Shown in pieces: positions 5,893 to 8,862 of a stretch of 8,862 bases of DNA; position 1 is the stretch's first letter; each line of letters opens with the position of its first letter. Origin of the DNA: DYTO01 sp040757795 (GTDB taxonomy: Archaea > Hadarchaeota > Hadarchaeia > Hadarchaeales > Hadarchaeaceae). Under the pieces are notes generated by a model that did no database searches, was not told the origin of the DNA, and was given only the letters and a program-made list of their open reading frames with translations. The position numbers were made by a program, and so were the translations under genes. The DNA lies in contig JBFLWG010000040.1 of assembly GCA_040757795.1 (NCBI GenBank), positions 1-8,862 on the forward strand, read 5' to 3'.

Positions 5893-7032
5893 ATGCCAAC
5901 AAACGTGTCACCGGAATACATCAAAGCTGAGCAGAAGTACCAGCAGGCGCGCACGATCGAGGAGAAGATTGAGGCCACGGAAGAGCTCATCAGGGCCGCA
6001 CCAAAGCACAAGGGGACGGAGAAGTTGCTGAGCACTCTGAAGCGTAGGCTCGCCAAACTTCGCAGGGAACTCGAGGAGAAGCGAGAACGTAGGTCGGGGC
6101 GCGGTGGAGGGCAGCCGTTCGCAGTGAAAAAGGAGGGGGCGGCGCAGGTGGCACTCGTAGGGATGCCAAACTCGGGGAAGTCAACGCTGCTCAGGATGCT
6201 CACGAGCGCGAGGCCGGAGGTGACCGACCACCCGTTCGCCACGACTGAACCGGTGCCGGGGATGATGCAGTTCGAGGATGTCCAGATACAGCTGGTGGAA
6301 ATCCCTGCGATAGTGGAGGGTTCGAGCGTCGGGCGGGGCCTCGGCGCCAAGCCGCTGAGCGCCGCCAGGAATGCCGACGCCATCGCTCTTGTCATCGACT
6401 CATCTTCAAATGCTATCAGGCAGGCGCGAATTCTGATTGAGGAGCTCGAGACCGCGGGAGTCAGGCTGAACAGGCGCCCGCCGGAAGTCTCTATCGAGCG
6501 CAGGCCGGCCGGGGGGGTTGAGGTAAAGGGGGGAGATTTTGTCGAGGGTGGAGAAGAAGAGGTGAAAAAAATCCTCATCTCCCACCGCATCCACAATGCA
6601 TTCGTGATTGTTGAGGAGCCGGTTAAAGCTGAGGAGTTTGAGGAAATTCTTGAGGAGGCGTCGGTTTACAGGCGCGCATTCTTCATCGTCACAAAATCCA
6701 ACTCCAGGGGTGCTGCCGAGTCCTTGAGGCGCGAGTTCAAGGATTTCCCGACAATCCTTTCCAGTCAAGAACCGGGAAAAACCAAGGCGGAGATTTACTC
6801 CGGGATGAACCTGATTAGGATTTACACCAAGCGGCCGGACGAGGAGCCGGCAAAGCGCCCGCTTGTTATACCGAAGGGGTCCACAGTTTCGGATGTGGCC
6901 GAGGCCGTCCACAGGGATTTCAAGGAGAGCCTGAAGTTTGCCAGGGTCTGGGGGTCCACAAGGTTCCAGGGGCAGCAGGTGAAGAAAGATTACTTCCTCT
7001 CGGACAAGGATGTCGTGGAGCTTCACTTATGA
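5893..7032 (+). CDS. DRG/OBG-family GTPase with C-terminal TGS domain
   Basis: A 379-residue cytoplasmic GTPase of the ribosome-associated DRG type (COG1163). The N-terminal 65 residues are charged and helical, as in DRG proteins. The P-loop GMPNSGKST is at 90-98, HPFATTEPVPGMM at 113-125 is the switch I/G2 region, and IQLVEIPAIVEG at 132-143 replaces the usual DxPG of G3. RNADAIALVID follows at 159-169. The G4 position reads VTKSN (266-270) rather than NKxD. The last 75 or so residues form a TGS domain (IRIYTKRP near the start, FQGQQVKKDYFLSDKDVVELHL at the end), with length and order matching the family. DRG proteins bind ribosomes and are thought to assist translation, which fits the L10e gene 55 bases downstream. 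The altered G3 and G4 are seen directly; their effect on nucleotide choice is inferred. Confidence 0.87.
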   Translation: MPTNVSPEYIKAEQKYQQARTIEEKIEATEELIRAAPKHKGTEKLLSTLKRRLAKLRRELEEKRERRSGRGGGQPFAVKKEGAAQVALVGMPNSGKSTLLRMLTSARPEVTDHPFATTEPVPGMMQFEDVQIQLVEIPAIVEGSSVGRGLGAKPLSAARNADAIALVIDSSSNAIRQARILIEELETAGVRLNRRPPEVSIERRPAGGVEVKGGDFVEGGEEEVKKILISHRIHNAFVIVEEPVKAEEFEEILEEASVYRRAFFIVTKSNSRGAAESLRREFKDFPTILSSQEPGKTKAEIYSGMNLIRIYTKRPDEEPAKRPLVIPKGSTVSDVAEAVHRDFKESLKFARVWGSTRFQGQQVKKDYFLSDKDVVELHL

Positions 7033-7052
7033 GTTCAGACGGCGGCAACCAA

Positions 7053-7058
7053 TTAAAT
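7053..7058 (+). promoter_or_regulatory. Putative TATA box of the ribosomal protein L10e gene
   Basis: TTAAAT lies in the 55-base gap after the GTPase gene, about 32 bases before the ATG at 7088. A GGGGA stretch (7079-7083) four bases before the ATG could act as a weak ribosome site on a short leader. L10e may therefore be expressed independently of the GTPase. Confidence 0.45.
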
Positions 7059-7087
7059 ACCGGGAAACATAGCATCTAGGGGATAAA

Positions 7088-7606
7088 ATGCCATTGAGAC
7101 CAGCAAAAACATACCGCTACTTCAGCGGCCCGGCATACTCAAGGCGAGAATTCGTGAAGGGAGTGCCAGGCATGAGAGTGACTTTCTTTGACATGGGAAA
7201 CCCCAATGGAGTATTCCCAGTTGAGTTTTCACTGATTTCTTTAGAGACGGGCCAGATCAGGCACAACGCAATAGAGGCGGCCAGGGTAGCTGCAAACAGA
7301 ATTTTGGAAATCCAAGTCGGGAAGGACAACTACCACTTCAAGGTCAGAATTTACCCACACCAGGTTCTTAGGGAGAACCCGATGGCCATGGGTGCCGGGG
7401 CTGACAGAGTCTCTGACGGGATGAGGCACGCCTTCGGCAGGCCAATTGGCGTTGCAGCGAGGGTGAACGCCGGGCAGAAGTTGATGACGCTGAAGATAAA
7501 CAAGGAATTCATCGCGCTCGCGAAAGAAGCTCTTCGGAGGGCCAGCTCAAAATTATCTCTGCCTACAAGAGTAATTGTTGACAAAGGGCAAGAATTACTA
7601 AAGTGA
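7088..7606 (+). CDS. rpl10e: Large-subunit ribosomal protein L10e (uL16)
   Basis: A 172-residue protein of normal length for archaeal L10e, the homologue of bacterial L16 and eukaryotic RPL10, which sits near the peptidyl-transferase centre and tRNA sites of the large subunit. Recognised segments are the start MPLRPAKTYRYFSGPAYSRR, KVRIYPHQVLRENPMAMGAG in the middle, DRVSDGMRHAFGRPIGVAAR after it, and a C-terminal helix with LPTRVIVDKG. The base composition is visibly more A-rich than the neighbouring genes, as is common in highly expressed ribosomal protein genes. Its last 9 bases overlap the 3' end of the convergent agmatinase gene, so no separate terminator exists before that gene. Confidence 0.96.
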   Translation: MPLRPAKTYRYFSGPAYSRREFVKGVPGMRVTFFDMGNPNGVFPVEFSLISLETGQIRHNAIEAARVAANRILEIQVGKDNYHFKVRIYPHQVLRENPMAMGAGADRVSDGMRHAFGRPIGVAARVNAGQKLMTLKINKEFIALAKEALRRASSKLSLPTRVIVDKGQELLK

Positions 7607-8482
7607 TTCTTTCGAGATGGCCCCGAGCAGCTCGTAGACCAGCCTTGCAGCCACGAACGCCGTCGTCCCGTCATCATGTGGCGGGACCAGCTCGACAACA
7701 TCACAGCCAGCGAGGTTCAGCCCGCCCAGCCCCTTCAGTAGCTGCATCACCTGGAATGTCGAAGGCCCTCCCGGCTCTGGGGTCGCCACTCCCGGGGCAA
7801 AAGCAGGGTCGACCACATCAAGGTCAATTGTGATGTAAACTTTCCTGTCCATGGCCAGCTCCTCCACTTCCCTAGCTACCTTGATTGGATCATCCATTAC
7901 ATCCGACGGGCCGAAAGAAGTGATGTTGTTTTTCTCCAGGAACTCTGCCTCATCCTTAGACCATGACCTGACGCCTATCTGCACAAGGCGGTCGGGGGGC
8001 AGGAAATCCAGAATCCTCTTCATCACAGTGGCATGGCAGACCTTGTTCCCCATGTACTCTTCCCTCAGGTCCCTGTGAGCGTCCAACTGGACCACGAAGC
8101 CGCTGCCGAGTGCCTTGGCCGAGAAGTAGCTCAAGGTGTGTTCCCCGCCCAGAAGGAAAGGCAGTTTACCCTCCTTAGATATTTCCTTTACAACATCGGC
8201 AACTCTTCTTCCGCTTTCCTCCATGTCTGTTGGCACAAGAAGCAGGTCACCTAGGTCTGTGATGTTCAGCGTCTCGAAGACATCCACTCCGGCAGACGGG
8301 ACGTAAGTCTCCATGTTGGCAGAGGCCTCCCTCATCTTGGCTGGCGCGAACCTGTACCCGGAGCGGTAGCTTGATGTCATGTCCATGGGGACGCCGAGGA
8401 AGACCACGTTGGCCTTCTCATACGGGAAGTCGAAGCCCCCAAAGCCTGGTCTTATGTGGAGAATCTGGTCAATAAACTTCAA
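7598..8482 (-). CDS. speB: Agmatinase-family ureohydrolase
   Basis: A 294-residue cytoplasmic Mn-dependent ureohydrolase. All six metal ligands are present: H115 in GGEHT, D134, H136 and D138 in DAHRD, and D220 and D222 in TIDLDVVDP. H150 (NKVCHATVM) and E264 (CDVVELVPP) match the further catalytic residues. FAPGVATPEPGG follows the second aspartate motif as usual. Agmatinase converts agmatine to putrescine and urea in polyamine synthesis. Arginase or guanidinobutyrase activity cannot be excluded from sequence, although archaeal members of this type are usually called agmatinase. The start is TTG at 8482, supported by AAGGTG seven bases upstream, which overlaps the ilvN stop codon, and by the family-like N-terminus (FGGFDFPYE). 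It is probably transcribed with the upstream acetolactate synthase small subunit gene. Confidence 0.9.
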   Translation of the reverse strand: MKFIDQILHIRPGFGGFDFPYEKANVVFLGVPMDMTSSYRSGYRFAPAKMREASANMETYVPSAGVDVFETLNITDLGDLLLVPTDMEESGRRVADVVKEISKEGKLPFLLGGEHTLSYFSAKALGSGFVVQLDAHRDLREEYMGNKVCHATVMKRILDFLPPDRLVQIGVRSWSKDEAEFLEKNNITSFGPSDVMDDPIKVAREVEELAMDRKVYITIDLDVVDPAFAPGVATPEPGGPSTFQVMQLLKGLGGLNLAGCDVVELVPPHDDGTTAFVAARLVYELLGAISKESL

Positions 8483-8488
8483 GCTGGC

Positions 8489-8494
8489 ACACCT
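8489..8494 (-). promoter_or_regulatory. Shine-Dalgarno sequence deciding the TTG start of speB
   Basis: On the minus strand AGGTGT, within TGAAGGTG, directly follows the ilvN stop codon and lies six bases before the TTG at 8482. The arrangement suggests that ribosomes finishing ilvN can pass straight to speB. Confidence 0.5.
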
Positions 8495-8862
8495 TCAGTC
8501 CACTTCTTTAGAAACCAGTACCTGCCCGGACCTGGCGACCTCTTTCAAGACATCTGGCCCGAGGTTGATGATCAGCCTCTCGATGTCGTCGTGCATCCCG
8601 CTCAGCTCGGCTATTACCGCGCCGTCTTTTGAGTCCACGATTTTCCCCCCTGCCTTTTCTATCTGCTCGACGACTTTCCAGTGCTGGGCGTCCTCGAGCT
8701 TTTTTGTCTTGAGAAGCACCACCTCCCTCACCACGCTTTTCTCAGGCTCTATGACTTCCACATAAACAATTGGTTCTAGGCGGGAAATCACCCGTCTCAT
8801 CAACTCGGCCATGTTGTCGTTCGCTTGGAACATCAGAATTATCCTGGCCAGCCCAGACGGCT
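8495..8862 (-). CDS. ilvN: Acetolactate synthase small (regulatory) subunit, C-terminal part (5' end outside window)
   Basis: The frame stays open past the ATG at 8833 to the window edge. Codons above it read SGLARIIL, which continue the second half of an ACT domain (LARIILMFQANDNMAELMRR), so that ATG is internal. About 121 residues are visible of a usual 160-170. After the ACT domain comes the typical C-terminal domain: VVREVVLLKTK, then IEKAGGKIVDSKDGAVIAEL, then LGPDVLKEVARSGQVLVSKE, where the family has the closely similar EVARTG pattern. The protein regulates acetohydroxyacid synthase, which makes acetolactate or acetohydroxybutyrate for valine, leucine and isoleucine, usually by valine binding at the ACT domains. 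The catalytic subunit gene is likely upstream, outside the window. speB begins 12 bases after its stop codon. Confidence 0.85.
   Translation of the reverse strand, partial: PSGLARIILMFQANDNMAELMRRVISRLEPIVYVEVIEPEKSVVREVVLLKTKKLEDAQHWKVVEQIEKAGGKIVDSKDGAVIAELSGMHDDIERLIINLGPDVLKEVARSGQVLVSKEVD

Noticed and set aside
5733..6596. Long minus-strand ORF (287 codons) antisense to the GTPase gene
   Set aside because: It is serine-rich with no recognisable motif, opposite a clear DRG-family gene, and runs into the RNA gene. It is a shadow of GC-rich codon structure.
6406..7026. Minus-strand ORF of 206 codons antisense to the GTPase C-terminal half
   Set aside because: No domain resemblance and fully opposite the conserved TGS-domain coding sequence; a shadow frame.
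8495..8833. A complete small gene starting at the ATG at 8833
   Set aside because: Upstream codons to the window edge are open and continue the ACT domain, so this is an internal methionine of ilvN.
1..8862. CRISPR array, insertion sequence, integrase or tRNA
   Set aside because: No regularly spaced direct repeats, no terminal inverted repeats with a transposase, and no cloverleaf with T-loop and acceptor pairing were found by reading.

Overview
The window looks like chromosomal DNA from an archaeon. It carries archaeal-type versions of ribosomal protein L10e, a DRG/OBG-family TGS GTPase, the C-terminal part of an Lhr-type helicase, and an archaeal threonine synthase with an N-terminal zinc ribbon. 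Several starts have an A/T-rich TATA-like box about 25-33 bases upstream and little or no Shine-Dalgarno sequence, which fits leaderless or short-leader archaeal transcripts. The DNA is moderately GC-rich by eye. I cannot assign a phylum from sequence alone. There is no transposase, integrase, CRISPR array, tRNA or recognisable rRNA.

Layout. 1-1233 (+) is the 3' part of an Lhr-family helicase gene that begins outside the window. 1285-2547 (+) is an HD-domain, SAMHD1/dNTPase-like phosphohydrolase. 2544-3095 (-) is an unrecognised membrane-anchored coiled-coil protein, converging on and overlapping the HD gene by 4 bases. 3212-3691 (+) is a small protein resembling a stand-alone CARF (CRISPR-associated Rossmann fold) domain, followed 19 bases later by threonine synthase (3711-4937, +). 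4983-5387 (+) is a small protein with about four membrane segments, ending in a T-rich terminator. 5388-5892 has no protein gene but appears to hold a structured non-coding RNA on the minus strand (about 5775-5546). That RNA has a promoter-like box, a perfect 9-bp closing stem joining its two ends and a T-run directly after it. 5893-7032 (+) is the DRG-like GTPase, divergent from the RNA. 7088-7606 (+) is ribosomal protein L10e. 7598-8482 (-) is an agmatinase-family ureohydrolase. 8495-8862 (-) is the C-terminal part of an acetolactate synthase small subunit, cut by the window edge.

How the genes relate. Most are housekeeping: RNA/DNA helicase, translation (GTPase and L10e), amino-acid synthesis (threonine and branched-chain) and polyamine synthesis. 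ilvN and the agmatinase gene form a tight minus-strand pair. The CARF-like gene and thrC form a plus-strand pair. The parts most worth a second look are the unassigned structured RNA, the lone CARF-like domain in a housekeeping operon without CRISPR genes, and its divergent membrane-anchored neighbour of unknown function.
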